Notes: generated from the sequence alone by a model not told the origin. Positions 33,979-45,579 are shown, numbered from the stretch's first letter. The stretch: DNA of 64,000 bases from Trichoplusia ni (GCF_003590095.1 NC_039494.1:6324001-6388000), one strand, 5' to 3'. Numbers and translations are program-made.

Positions 33979-36530
33979 CTAGCTGTTACCCGCGACTTCG
34001 TCCGCGTGGTTAAAAAATAAAACTTAGGATTTTTTTTAAATCGGATTAGTTTTTTTGCGTTTCTGCCCTTAGTTGTACAGATTTCATTACTGATCTGCTC
34101 CTGTTAATCATACATTGATAGTAGATATATATCCTATTGCCTTCCTGAGTTAATGGACTAACACTGAAATATTTTTTCATACCGCTCAGTAGTTGCTGAG
34201 ATTAGGGCGTTCAAGCGTGACAAACTCTTCAGCTTTATAATATAAGTAGGTATGTGTAGGTTATGTGCGTGCATATAGGAAAAATTAAACTTAAGGAACG
34301 TTTTTTAAATAATATCATAAAGAGGTAAAATTTGTGAGTCTGTGAATGCTGAACCGATTTCGGAAATTCTTTTACTAATAGAAAGTCATGTTATTTTATT
34401 TTGCACCTCTGGCAAGTCACTTTTCCTTCAAAGATTGGACAGGGTTTTTCATACACACTGTATATACCCAAAAGCAAGTTCTCAAGATGATGGTAGAGTG
34501 TTTCAATCCTTTACACACCGATTGTGTGCTTCTGCCGGTCAGAAATATGAGCCGTTGGGTCATTTGCATGTCATGATAATTCGATACGAAATATATTTGG
34601 AAAAACTTTGGTTCATTTTTAGGCAATAATGACCAATAAGGTGGTAAACTTGGGCTTGCACATTCAATGTTAGCATAAATCGGCCTGCTTAAGTCTGTTG
34701 CACCAAAAGATGGAATGTGAATGGTCACCGCTTAGCAGTCTTAATATTTCGTATTTTCCCAACTGAGAAGAACATACCGTTTGTTTCTTTTTGCCATTTA
34801 ACACCTTCATAATATATACCGAACCATATCTGATGTCGGAATCTGTAGCGCAGTCAATCATAGGAGTATAGGAAAATGCACTCCGTTCCTTATCAACCTA
34901 AGAAAGGCCGCCATGCCTTGCGGCAACATTTTGAGACACATCCGATACGTTATGTCAGATGATGTCGACATTGTTCAAAGAATGTCGAGGGCGATCAGAA
35001 TTCAAATGTTCGTTGCGCTCTTTTTCTGTCTCTTAATGCCGTTCTCCAGTTATTCTTTCTTTCTGACTTTATAATTGATTATAATTTTTTTAGTGTGTGA
35101 GTGTTCGGTACAATTTAGGTTTATCTCGGTCAAACTGTTGACCATCACGTTCATCACTTGTTTCAAAAGACTAATTAGTAGATATGCAAATTCGCTGAGA
35201 ACTCAAGCATAATTTTCTATCAGTAAACGTCTCCGACTCGTGATACAATGCGTGACGATAACGATCAGCGGACTGTCGCACATGTTCTGCAATTGCCTCT
35301 AGAGATCTAGAAGCAGATGCGTAGATACGCTGAGATATCAAACGCAATTAACGCTACGGAGCGAGTTGCAGCCTGATGTTCCCGAACAGCATCAACTCTC
35401 TCCTGACGCTCTTCGATAGATTCTTGGGACCTTATGATCCTCCATATTTTAGCTCCTTTGAAACGTTGGGAAAGATTTACCTTTTTTAGTCATGGTTATA
35501 GTTTTATTGCGAAGATACCTGATCAAGTAAAATGTAAGTGACTGGTCCGCTGGCTACTACGTAGGTTTTATGACAATATATAAAACAATAAAGACTTCTT
35601 TTAATTTACTTTTCAAACTATGACAGACATCAAAATATGTCAAATGTTTGACAGGAAAGTAAGGTAAAGGCACATAATTCCGCGGTGTTTTCATTATAAA
35701 TTAAAACATAAATTGAGTATTTAATATACCTTTCTGTAGAATTGGCAATTTTTATTAGAAGTGTTATTTATCTTAATTTTGAAATATACTCACAGATTGA
35801 CTGTATAAAAGATAAAAAATGTTAAATAGTGTAAAATGTAAAGAAGTCTGAGGCACCTTATTCCGATTTAAAAATTCTAATTCCAATGCATTTTGTTCCT
35901 AATTCTGAGTGTAAAAAATATTTAGGAAAGGAGAAAGGCAAATCTCTTTATTGTCTTTGGATTTTAAATCAATCTTAGTATTTAAAAAGGCTCGGTATTT
36001 TAAAACTTAATTTTCTCCTCAATTAGTGAAGAAATACTCAAGAGTTAAGTGTTTTCGATAAAAAATATAAACCTCATAATATTTTGAACTAAACAAAAAC
36101 TCACACAATATAAAACTATCATCTTAAACACTATTTAGCAAATTTAGTATGAAACATGCATTCAAGTAGTTGCTAGCCTTAAACTGAGCGATTATTAGAA
36201 AACCTACACATACTAAAGCCATCACTAATTGTAAGACTATTTGTGTGTGTACATAAATAATTAAAAAAAACCAGCTAAATTATTAATTAAATAAGACCTT
36301 GCTTTGATAAGACCGTTTTTTTTTACAATATCGAAATATGGTGCCTTTACCTTAGTATATTAAATTTGATATTTTTTCGCCTTTTCCGCAATTTTTTCGA
36401 ATTTCCTCACCGTTTAAACCTTCCCTGGACTTCTACGAATACTTCAAGACTAAAAAAAGAAAAATCGGTTCAACCGTTTTCGAGTTTTAGTGAGACTAAC
36501 GAACAGCATTTCATTTTTATATATATAAGA
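33979..36530 (-). mobile_element. Complete non-autonomous Helitron inserted in a LINE
   Basis: On the minus strand it starts TCTTATATATATAAAAATGA at 36530 and ends with the CGCGGACGAAGTCGCGGG hairpin and CTAG at 33979. It is flanked by A on the 5' side and T on the 3' side with no target duplication, the Helitron signature. It carries the same MIDCAT and LLPKNEPKFFQIYFVSN remnants as the copies at 13-18 kb but no helicase. At 2552 bp it is the best full-length reference for this family in the window. Confidence 0.9.
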
Positions 36531-37065
36531 TATCTATGTTTAGGTCGCCAGCGACTATGATAGAAGTGAATTTTTTTATCAAATTAAGACCTGTATCAAG
36601 GCTCTCCATAAATGTATCTAAATTGGAGATAGAAGGTGAGCGGTAACTACCTAACAACACGATTTCATTATTTAACATAACACAGCTACAGTCCGCTTCG
36701 TCAGTAGAGAAATCATATTGGGAACTATTCCAGGTTGATTTCACATACATAACAACTCCACCGTACTTATTTGTTTGTGACTTAGAATGTGTTATTGTGT
36801 AGCCAGATATTGGTTCTAGTGTGGCCCCGTCATTTATCCAGCACTCCGTTAAAACCAATGCGTCAAATTCTATATTAATACACTGTAAAGCTGTGAGAAA
36901 ACTGTCAAAGTTGCGCTGGTAACTTCTGATATTAAGTGTAAGTATTTTGAAATTATATGTGTCAGGCTGTGAATTATATGTATGAGACTGTGAGTCGCGG
37001 ATTATTGTAAGATAATACAAAATTCTAGCAATAAAACAAAGATAATTATAATCAAGCACAAGCGC
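36531..37065 (-). pseudogene. LINE ORF2, 5' part: endonuclease
   Basis: The frame contains LTLNIRSYQRNFDSFLTALQ, LVLTECWI, KYGGVVMYVK and IIVAGDLNID, the ordered motifs of an AP-like endonuclease. It stops only because a Helitron begins at 36530. Joined across that insertion the reading frame continues in phase. Confidence 0.8.
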
Positions 37066-37069
37066 ACAG

Positions 37070-38920
37070 ACAAAAGGGATTTCGTATTCTACGATAATAT
37101 TATATTATTATGTTTCTTTAAGATCATGTTGGTCATAAAATTGTTATTAGAATTTGGGATGGCCTTATATTTCGAGATGTAACCACTATGGGATTTCTTC
37201 GACTACCTTAGAAGGAATCGTTTGTAGATACATCATCATCATTGTATCAAGAGACGTTGTTATTGAGTTCCTTTTATCTGAGTTGCTCAGGGTTATTACA
37301 AGGCCCGTCTCACGGTTGACAAGGGTAAATCCCCTTTCTTCATATTCCGGCGCACGTTCCCTACGCCTGCGGTTTTTATGTCTGTCCGTAACAATAAATA
37401 AAATATTAGCGTGAACATGCCGATCATGGACACGGTTTACCAATTTTAAACGGAACTCAGAAATATCTGTAACTATTTGTATCAGTTAGTTTACCAGTGT
37501 GTCACAATAACCAGTCCATATCATTATTAGTAGGCTTAGTAGTCGCCCGTCGTTACCCCTAAGAAATATTTAAAATTCAAAGTAGTCGATTCGGGCGAAT
37601 CAAATTCGGAAATCGACTACTAACCCTATTAGTACTATTATATAAGATAAGAGCGGGTTTTTAATATTCTTCAAATATAATTACAAACACAATGTAATTA
37701 ATCTTGTCCTGAAAATTAAAATCATTTATCTAACTCTAACCACTTACAACTACCTCTGTAAAGACGATACCTAATGCAATAGCGTAGTTACGTTATTATT
37801 ACCTACTGAATCCTAATTGAATCTTAAAAATTATTTAAATTACAATCTGGGCACAGGTAAAATAAGAGCATCTTGTGAAATCATTTAGACTACAGTTAAA
37901 TAAGTGTATCTGTTGTGACAAGGTATGCGCGGTCCCCGCGTGCGTAACGCGTGCGCTACGGACATTCCGCGCTGTAAGAGGTCGGTGCGAGTGCAGCACC
38001 AGCAGCGGTGGCCTCGGTCGTGGTAGCCGCTCCACGTATTCCTCACGAACTGATAGCTGAAGTAGCTCTACAATTCTTGGTTTTTTATTTTGCCACGAAG
38101 TATCTTAAGCAAGTACGTAGCAACAGCCACATGACGTCTTACCTCAATCTATGAAATCTACCAAGCCTAATATAAATAGTGTTGGATATTATAGAAGATA
38201 ACCTGGATAAACGGCGTACATCTTTAAATAAATAAATCGGTTTTGTAAACGCTCAAGCGTTAATAATTTAAATATTTATATTTAGTCCCATGCGGTGAAC
38301 ATACAGCTGCATTGAAATGGCTTTTGACCAGAGCTTCGTATAGTGTTCTCAGAGCTCTCAAGTTAGTAAAATTGCTTAGCTCTGCTTAATCGTAATACCA
38401 TCCCTGAATTTCGGTAAGCCTTTTTTCAAACTTTCACTAGGTATATTCATGAACCCTAAGATTTACGCCAGAAGTGAAGTACACACCTAAGTCCCTAACC
38501 ACAGTAACACGTTGTAATGGTTTACCGTCCATATGGTATTGATGATGACTATCTGAAAATAGATAGTATATACATGTATTAACTTACAGTTCTTAAATGG
38601 GATGACAGTTCTTAAATGTTGATTGGATCCTATGGGTCAAAAATCAATAGAAACCAAAAATAAATCGCCTGCAAATGGAATGATGAAATTCAGGCAACTA
38701 ACAAATAAAAACCTAAATTGTTTTAAAAATATGGATTATGATGCATTGTTTCACGTTATATTTAAATCACAAATCTTTCACACATTGTTTCAGAGTCTCA
38801 CAAAAATAACGTTATTATATTACTATGTAAATTATACTTCAGGTAAGTACATAAAATGATAACCGAGGGAAGCTTTAAAAAAATATAGGGCAACTAGTGT
38901 GTTTGCCTCATCATCGTCGG
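37070..38920. other. Unassigned region
   Basis: Small frames occur on both strands (for example 37186-37443 minus and 37875-38060 plus). The segment 37920-38040 is GC-rich compared with its surroundings. I cannot assign any of these to a family, and the upstream part could be the 5' end or ORF1 of the LINE at 32-37 kb. Confidence 0.3.
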
Positions 38921-38924
38921 CTTA

Positions 38925-39085
38925 CAAACTAACCGGATTCAGCTCAGTTGGTACCAGTGTTCTACAAAGAGCGACTGCCTATCTAACCTCCTCAAACCAG
39001 TTACCTGGGCAACACGATACCCCTTTGTTAGACTGGTTATCAGACCTTATAGCTTCTGAGTATCCGTAATGACTGTCTGATTTAC
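38925..39085 (-). repeat. Interspersed repeat R (copy 3)
   Basis: It carries AACCGGATTCAGCT, GTGTTCTACAAAGAGCGACT, GCCTATCTAACCTCCTC and GTTAGACTGGTTATCAGACC, the reverse orientation of the family R landmarks. Confidence 0.75.
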
Positions 39086-39089
39086 ACCA

Positions 39090-40120
39090 GCTGATCATAG
39101 TTTGTTTTTAGGAGAAGGAGGGGAGAAATGAGTTTGCTTCCTTAGCTTACAAATGGCTTTTTAGTCCGGTGTTGGCATCTCCATTATCTTCATGTATTTT
39201 TTATTCTGCTTACATTACATTATAACAGTAACTATCAATAGCTTTAAAAAACAGTGATTAAATTCAAATTTCAAAAAATACTAGTGTATACTATACATAG
39301 GTAAATAAGAAGACCTAATAGACCTTAAGTCTACAACAAATAAAACAATAAAAATACGAACCAACTTATCAAGTATTTCTGTAATCCACAAATGCTTAAT
39401 TATGCGAGTGATTTGATTATTTATAAGCCCCTGCAACACAAGATATAAATACCGATTATCGGGAAAAGAATTCTCTTAATATAAGGTCGAAGTGCATCTC
39501 TTTCAAAGTTCTTCCAAAAAAACTTTACTTAGTTTTTTAATAAGACTAGCATTCTTATATCGATTCGAATCATTTTATATACATCGACTTCGCTATCTAA
39601 CAATGAGAAATATACATAATATATTAGATGTTTCGAAAATTGATCAACCTTTTCCAATCAGCGGTCCATTTTTCTTATATAAATGCAAAAAAAAACTGTG
39701 TTGTCAGGTAACTAGATCAGACTATATACTATATTACATAGCAGTAACTTAAAACTAATTCAGTAATAGTCCCCGTGTTTTGTTGTACGTTTAATTTATT
39801 GGTATATGCTAGTTATAGATAGATAGCTAAGTAGATATAATTTGGACATCATCATCCGCAGACAACCCACATTTTCCATGCAGAGACATCTCAACACTTT
39901 CGTTTAATGATCAGGTTCAAGCTCTGACGTTTTTTTAGAAGTTGGATCCAGTTTGAAGAAGACAGACAGACTGAACTATTCTTAGATTATGACACTGTAA
40001 AAGTCGGATATTGTTCATAAATATAGAGCACGCTAACTGGTATTACGCTAAATTCTGCAAATATGTTCATAGTTTTAGTCCAAAATGTACATAACAAAGT
40101 AGTAACGTATGACGTTTACT
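39090..40120. other. 3' flank of gene E, non-coding
   Basis: AT-rich, with one 86-codon frame at 39492-39752 that has no recognisable features. Confidence 0.35.
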
Positions 40121-40870
40121 TCATTTTAGTAAATGTCGCGGTATGTTGGAAACCTTTTTCTTTGGGTTAGGTGTCCAGCGACGTTTCTTGCATTTAGCCC
40201 ACAAAATGCAAGCTTCATCATCCTCTATGTCTGGTTGTCCCGGCGTCCGCCCTTCTGGGAAAGGCGCCATAGTACTCGTCGTATGAGGACCATGACGACC
40301 ACTTAAAGAGTGATAACCAAAACCAAACATATGGGGAAAATTAGACACTCTCATGTTTCCGGTTTTTACAGGCCCGTGGAACGGTTGTGGCGTTGACTTG
40401 GCCATGCGATAAATACTCACAGTTAAAGTCGCTCGAACGGGTGCCACTTTTCTAATCTTAAACGTTTCTTGAGTGGAGGTACTCGTAGATGTCTCCTGTA
40501 CATACTGGGTAGGGTAGTGGCCGTAAAACACTGACTTTGGAGTGACCAAAGTGTACTGAAAGAAACTCGGAGCTTGTGGCCAAGCTCGGTGGGGCGCGTT
40601 ATCCCGCGGTGTGTGCAGACCTGTCCTCGATACTTGGAATTCACCGGTTGACAGTAGTTCACAACTTATGCCAGGAACATAAACAGGACCACATATGGGT
40701 TTTTTCTTCTTGAACCTTGATTGAATATTTTCCAATTGATCAGACGTCGTACTTTTTGAGAATAGGTCTGTTATAAGTATCACAGGTCGAAAGTTGTAGT
40801 GAGTCGCGACAACCGAGTCTATTATATGTATCATAACTGTGTAAGTGTACAGGATGCGGAGCGACCGCAT
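40121..40870 (-). CDS. Gene E: secreted protein of the CGP-SCE family
   Basis: This encodes 249 residues from the ATG at 40870. A second in-frame ATG at 40891 would add MVVRYYD. I prefer 40870 because MRSLRILYTYTVMIHIIDSV then aligns with the start of gene G (MRIYMIFLCFAVMFTILQSV) and because a five-codon ORF ends 10 nt before it. FRPVILITDLF follows the signal, like FRPVISMTSLH in F. The core is at residues 60-71 (RFKKKKPI then CGPVYVPGISCE). The C-terminus has TTSTMAPFPEGRTPGQPD from residue 197, then acidic residues, then C221-x5-C227-x4-W232 and a basic tail. E and F are the most complete members. Function unknown. Confidence 0.82.
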   Translation of the reverse strand: MRSLRILYTYTVMIHIIDSVVATHYNFRPVILITDLFSKSTTSDQLENIQSRFKKKKPICGPVYVPGISCELLSTGEFQVSRTGLHTPRDNAPHRAWPQAPSFFQYTLVTPKSVFYGHYPTQYVQETSTSTSTQETFKIRKVAPVRATLTVSIYRMAKSTPQPFHGPVKTGNMRVSNFPHMFGFGYHSLSGRHGPHTTSTMAPFPEGRTPGQPDIEDDEACILWAKCKKRRWTPNPKKKVSNIPRHLLK

Positions 40871-40880
40871 ATCGTAATAT

Positions 40881-40898
40881 CTAACTACCATCCAACAT
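40881..40898 (-). promoter_or_regulatory. Five-codon upstream ORF before gene E
   Basis: ATGTTGGATGGTAGTTAG (peptide MLDGS) ends 10 nt before the ATG at 40870, with spacer ATATTACGAT. The ATGGT homologous to the other genes' upstream start is at 40891 and is in frame with the main ORF here. A different ATG, at 40898, therefore recreates the five-codon layout. Confidence 0.5.
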
Positions 40899-41020
40899 GT
40901 TTAATAAAACAGAAACGAGAAACACAAACGAGGTACCAGCAAATGTAGAAAATACCCAATTTGTAATTTAATTGTTTAGTTTTGGTACGATCACTGTTCA
41001 CCTACATGCTATTGTAAACT

Positions 41021-41058
41021 GTACACTATGCATGAGTCTATTCTCATGCATAGTGTAC
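41021..41058. promoter_or_regulatory. Perfect 16-bp inverted repeat upstream of gene E
   Basis: Arms GTACACTATGCATGAG and CTCATGCATAGTGTAC flank the 6-nt loop TCTATT, about 150-190 bp upstream of the gene E start. No mismatch is present. It could be a cruciform, a protein-binding palindrome or a small foldback element. Confidence 0.6.
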
Positions 41059-41059
41059 T

Positions 41060-42015
41060 TCATGTAACCTGGGGAACTTGAGGCAATGTTGGAGTTTAAA
41101 TATTATCCTACTGTTGACGTTTTCAAAAATATAAATAAAATGTACACATGTAAATGTCGACGTATTCACAGCACACGTAATATGAATTGTAACATATTGC
41201 CATACGATATATAATGATTATCGTCTATGACTTCCTCCAGCAATAAGTAGAGGAAAACTCAACAGGAGAAAAAGTGAGCATTAGCGGCAAACGATCAGGG
41301 CTGTGTGATCTAGTCACTTATTCTAGGCCTTGGTCTCTTCTAACTCGTGCTGTCATCTTTGAGACGCTTTCAAACTCCAAGGACCCGCAACGGGATGCTC
41401 GACGGTTCACCGTGCTGACCTGCTGTTTAATAGGCTCGCTTTGGAAATTACTCTTGCCAGTGAGTAGCAAGTATCCCAACTTATTGGAAGCACTCCCTTA
41501 TAAAAGGGATGACGACACTTATTTTTTAGTTGGTAAATAATATTGTTACGTCACAAGACTTGTAACGGAACATTACACGAATAATCTAGGTTTGCTTAAT
41601 GTTCCTTCAAATTATAAATTAAACTACCTACATACATCGTTATAGTACATTTTATTACATTTAAGAGATTTAAATTCTAATTGAAATATTTATTATGCAA
41701 ACGTAATAAGTCGAATATTTACAAAACTACTCTAAATTGCTTTGTGTAAATACCGTTGTGGCTCAGTGATAGATAGTATTATACCAGTACGCCGATTTTA
41801 TACAAACCGTCGAACCGTGAGCTATGCCTACGCGGCTTGATGTTGGTACTAGCTCGGTGTGCACACAGTCGCGACCGACACGCAGCGACGACCGGACGGA
41901 GTGTTGACTTTTAACGATAACCGTGAGATTTTTTCACAAAAAAACAATTAAATACGTGAGTCGATTACAGGTTAAGCTACGCATGACGTGGTTATCCCTT
42001 AGAGACCATCATTTT
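41060..42015. other. Upstream region of gene E
   Basis: One 88-codon frame (41274-41540) shows no recognisable feature. A moderately GC-rich patch lies at 41830-41900. Nothing else is assigned. Confidence 0.35.
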
Positions 42016-42019
42016 CATA

Positions 42020-42250
42020 GCGAGTTCCTCCGTGTTTCAGAAGGCACGTTAAATTGTGGCTGTTATTCATACATCTTTGACAGTCGTTACAGGTAGTCAA
42101 AGCTTGAAAGTTTGACAATCAGTCTAACCAAGGGGTATCGTGTTGCAGAGGTCAGATAGGCAGTCGCTCCTTGTAAAACACTGTTACTTAGCTGAATCCG
42201 GTTAGACTGGAAGCCGACCCCAACATAGTTGTGAAAAGGCTAGGATGATG
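42020..42250 (+). repeat. Interspersed repeat R (copy 4)
   Basis: GTTCCTCCGTGTTTCAGAAG, CACGTTAAATTGTGGCTGTT, then ATTCATACATCTTTGACAGT through GACCCCAACATAGTTGTGAA. An internal deletion removes the CCTAGGTAACTGGGTTGAGG portion seen in the split copy. Confidence 0.8.
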
Positions 42251-42254
42251 GTCG

Positions 42255-42980
42255 CGAGAAAATTGCAACCGATCCCCCTTGTGGTGCGAAGTCAATTTTG
42301 CCAAGTACCAGCTATATAAGCAGTTTCTTATTTCGTAACTAACTTACGACGGCGTTAATGGTACTGCAATGCCGTTGAAGTGCAAAAAGTAGTAGTAGAC
42401 TAGTGTCGGTCGTGTGACTGCCAGCTGTCTTTTGTAACTTGTTGAGGTATTTAATGCTTATAATCATAATGGCATTACTTTACAGCTCAATGCGTAGGTT
42501 TATTGATGGAAAACGTAATTTTTATCATAAGCAAAGAAATATTTATATTGAAGAATGTGCCGTGCCAGGAACGTTACTCAGTGGTAACATGCTGAATAAC
42601 GTATGGATTCAGGGATCCTCCAAAGTAGCTATATGAAACACATTTAAGAGTTCGCTATGAAGCAAACGCAAAATAATAAACAGTGTTCAAAAGGTAATGA
42701 GAATGAATTGAAAATGGGGGAAAATTTATTGTCTCGGAAATATCAGGTCTTTCTTTTGATAACCTCATAGAAATTGCTTTCCATATTGTTTGTGTCACTT
42801 GCATTAAATGTTTGTCTGTGACTTGTCGATAGGTCTCGCTGAAATTGAATAACATTGTAATACAGGTTATAAAATACTTTTTAAGTAAACGAACAGTGAC
42901 AACTTTTTCGAAAACATTGATAAAAAATTACGTTAGACCTTGGGGGAGTCTGTTCTTTCATATTCCATAGTAGCCCGGTA
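42255..42980. other. Unassigned stretch
   Basis: No supported gene. Short frames at 42439 and 42655 show no domain. Confidence 0.35.
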
Positions 42981-43004
42981 GTGTGCAAAGTTTAAACGAA
43001 GCAA

Positions 43005-43222
43005 AGCTGTTTTAACGCGCACTAAAAAAGCTTTCAAATAGAACAAATGCATTTCCAAGTACTTGTTCATACGCCCGTACTTTTAAAACGCGACGGTTTT
43101 TTATCGAGTAGTGTTGCATTTTGAGCGCTGGGCGTTGGGCGCTAAAGGGAATAGTCGTATGAAAATGTACTTGGAAATGCGTTTGTTCTATTTGAACGCT
43201 TTTTTAACGGGCGTTATAAAAG
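43005..43222. mobile_element. MITE-like inverted-repeat element
   Basis: The left arm (CGCACTAAAAAAGCTTTCAA, then ATAGAACAAATGCATTTCCA, to CATACG) is matched in inverted orientation by CGTATGAAAATGTACTTGGA to GAACGCTTTTTTAACGGGCG. Arms are about 65 bp around an ~80-bp centre. No coding. Confidence 0.65.
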
Positions 43223-43229
43223 CTCCCGT

Positions 43230-44025
43230 GCGAATCAGGCCAAGAAACGGTATTTTGTTTCGATAAGTTTCGCGATACGCTGAAACGTTCTGAACATGTA
43301 TTATTTATTAAATATAGGATATTTTTAGTTCAATCAAAACCAGAGATAGATTACAATATTAACACATTTTGTAATCGATGGCGTTTGTCAAAACAAACCA
43401 GGGAACAATAAGATTAAAAAAAACCGGAATGTTATTCCGTTATATTGAACACTTTTTCAAATTATATATTTAATGGAAATACTATACTAAATCTCCGAAA
43501 CACTGATAAACTCAAAATCTTAACTCATTTAATTGTTTTAGTTTTCGGTTATGGATACATCACAAGAAAATATAAAATTAAATGCTCATAAATGTTTAGT
43601 TTACGAAGCAATGCCAAAGCTAGACTTGGGTGCAAACTCTCTTAAATATTGCCAAAACAATTTGACAACAGTGACTTTGGTCTTCCGAGTAGTTTCAGAT
43701 TAATCGGGGAAACTAGTCGGGGGTAATTCTCGAATGAGTCGTATTCCTGATTATTGAAACGTAAAACACCCCCAAAAAACCCATGAACTAAGCTAAATAT
43801 TTGATACATCCAAATATGACAAGCAGAAAGAAACATACTTTGTTTAAAAAACAATCATTAATAAAAAATAAAGAATATTAAGCAATAATCAATAAACAAA
43901 ACTATATTACTATCAAAACATGTGCATACTAAATAGTGCTAAGAAAAGGCACTTTCCTTGTAAGTCAAAACGTCTCAATGCTATTATAGACATGAACACA
44001 ACATCTTACTCAAATCAATGCTCAC
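43230..44025. other. 3' flank of gene F, non-coding
   Basis: AT-rich with a 70-codon minus-strand frame (43642-43854) that shows no recognisable feature. Confidence 0.35.
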
Positions 44026-45573
44026 TTATTTGAAATGTTTTACAGAACGAAAAGTATTTCTCTTTTTTGTTCTTCCGTCTTTCCAGTTAAATGCAAAACA
44101 ATTAGCGACATGCATGCATTTTTGTGCAAAGGGGTCGTGTGGGATCTCAGGTTGAGTGTGTCCTTCGGGGAAAGGAGGCATCGTGCTGGTTGTTAGACCG
44201 GCCCTATTTATTTTTACCCTCCTGTGTCTTTTGATTCTATTATTAGAATCAACGACAATCTCTTGTGACTGCTGGCCGCGAAAGTTTACAAGTTCAGATG
44301 CAGTAGAGCGTGATGATTCATCTTTTTTAAAATAATATCGATTACTCCTTTTCTGGTTTGATTCGACTATGGTAAAAGCTGAATGGTAGCCATTTTCTCC
44401 GACCGAGTCTCTGTTAAACTGGCCGACTTGTTGAGATCCATACATATTAGGACTTTTTGTCGGGAAAAATATCGTCTTGTAAGTATTGTATAGAGTAACG
44501 TACTGCACAGTTGAATCTGGTTGAGCGTAGTCTATATGCTGACTTCGAATAGGTTTTTTTGTTTGATAGTGATTTGTCGAAACAAAAGGGTCATTCATCC
44601 ATAAGTTGGTGTTATATGTCCTGGTATCAATTGGAACATTAGGTGGCGATCTAGAAAGAAACTGATGGCTAATAAGTCTCTCAGGGTAATTCCGAAGATC
44701 ATTTTGATTCTGAACATTGTTTGGTTCTTTCATGTATGTTAGATCTTCACGGTGAGATCGGGTTTGATAATCTTGCAGACTAGGTTGTACTGGAATATGA
44801 TTATATTGTGATTGTGAAACTCGAGGAGAGATACTTGGATACACATTATTTTGTTTCGGAGTAATATTTGGAAACTGAACAAATCGAGGGTTTTGATGAC
44901 CTAAGAAGCCAGGTCTAAATTTGTTATTTTGACGAGTAAATGTACTTTTCTGAGAAGATGTCGTTAAAGCTCTTTGTGGTCGAAGTTCTTTTATGGAAGG
45001 CCTATTTCTAAACCACAAATTATTGCGTAACATGTTGATAGGATTAATCTTGTTTTCAGTTGAATCAGTAACAACCCGGAAAGGACTTCTATTGTGATGC
45101 GGTACGGTTTTCTCGCCTAAAGTTTCCAAATTTTCCATTCTACTTTGCAATAAATTACTTGGTGAATTAGTTGTAAAAAACAAATTTGGTTTTACCGGAG
45201 CTCTATGTAGACTCTCGTACGCTGAATTTCGAAATGCTGTGTCTATATATTCCATTCCCATAACTTTATTCGGTTGACACACCCCTTGTACATTGTCGTG
45301 CAGACCGGCCATTCGAAGTGGGACCCTTGCAGTGTCGCAGATAGTTGTTTCTTCACAACTAATGCCTGGAAAAGGTACAGGACCACATTCAGGTTTACTT
45401 GGTTTTTCAAACAGATATTGGCTTTGTTCTGGTGATGCCGCCCTATTGAATGATATAATATTTGACTTGTGTAAGCTCGTCATAGATATCACTGGTCGAA
45501 ACTTAAAGACGATGGAAATTACGGATGGTAATCTGTTAATAAACACAATATAATAAAGAGTGATGTACCACAT
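44026..45573 (-). CDS. Gene F: long secreted protein of the CGP-SCE family
   Basis: This encodes 515 residues. The signal-like start MWYITLYYIVFINRLPSVIS is followed by VFKFRPVISMTSLH, matching the RP motif of E. The core is at residues 63-74 (EKPSKPE then CGPVPFPGISCE) and two further cysteines follow soon after. Residues about 110-440 are Asn/Gln/Ser/Pro-rich, probably disordered. A basic site RIKRHRR (446-452) precedes the C-terminal module TTSTMPPFPEGHTQPE (from 461), C486-x5-C492-x4-W497 and a basic tail, so convertase cleavage could release a ~63-residue C-terminal peptide. This gene has the clearest core promoter in the cluster (45622-45653) and a six-codon upstream ORF. Function unknown. 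Confidence 0.83.
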   Translation of the reverse strand: MWYITLYYIVFINRLPSVISIVFKFRPVISMTSLHKSNIISFNRAASPEQSQYLFEKPSKPECGPVPFPGISCEETTICDTARVPLRMAGLHDNVQGVCQPNKVMGMEYIDTAFRNSAYESLHRAPVKPNLFFTTNSPSNLLQSRMENLETLGEKTVPHHNRSPFRVVTDSTENKINPINMLRNNLWFRNRPSIKELRPQRALTTSSQKSTFTRQNNKFRPGFLGHQNPRFVQFPNITPKQNNVYPSISPRVSQSQYNHIPVQPSLQDYQTRSHREDLTYMKEPNNVQNQNDLRNYPERLISHQFLSRSPPNVPIDTRTYNTNLWMNDPFVSTNHYQTKKPIRSQHIDYAQPDSTVQYVTLYNTYKTIFFPTKSPNMYGSQQVGQFNRDSVGENGYHSAFTIVESNQKRSNRYYFKKDESSRSTASELVNFRGQQSQEIVVDSNNRIKRHRRVKINRAGLTTSTMPPFPEGHTQPEIPHDPFAQKCMHVANCFAFNWKDGRTKKRNTFRSVKHFK

Positions 45574-45579
45574 TACGTA

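Larger units (their letters stand above)
32290..37065 (-). mobile_element. Minus-strand non-LTR retrotransposon, split by a Helitron
   Basis: Endonuclease coding lies at 37059-36531 and continues at 33978. Linker and reverse transcriptase follow at 33613-32290. The Helitron at 33979-36530 interrupts the endonuclease. The element is also frameshifted in at least two places and lacks its RT C-terminus and 3' end. Confidence 0.8.

Noticed and set aside
37186..37443. An 85-codon minus-strand frame with an Arg-rich stretch as a host gene
   Set aside because: No domain, signal or family match, and its position just upstream of the LINE endonuclease makes it more likely decayed element sequence.
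41274..41540. An 88-codon frame upstream of gene E
   Set aside because: It shows no signal peptide, core motif or known domain, and there is no supporting context.
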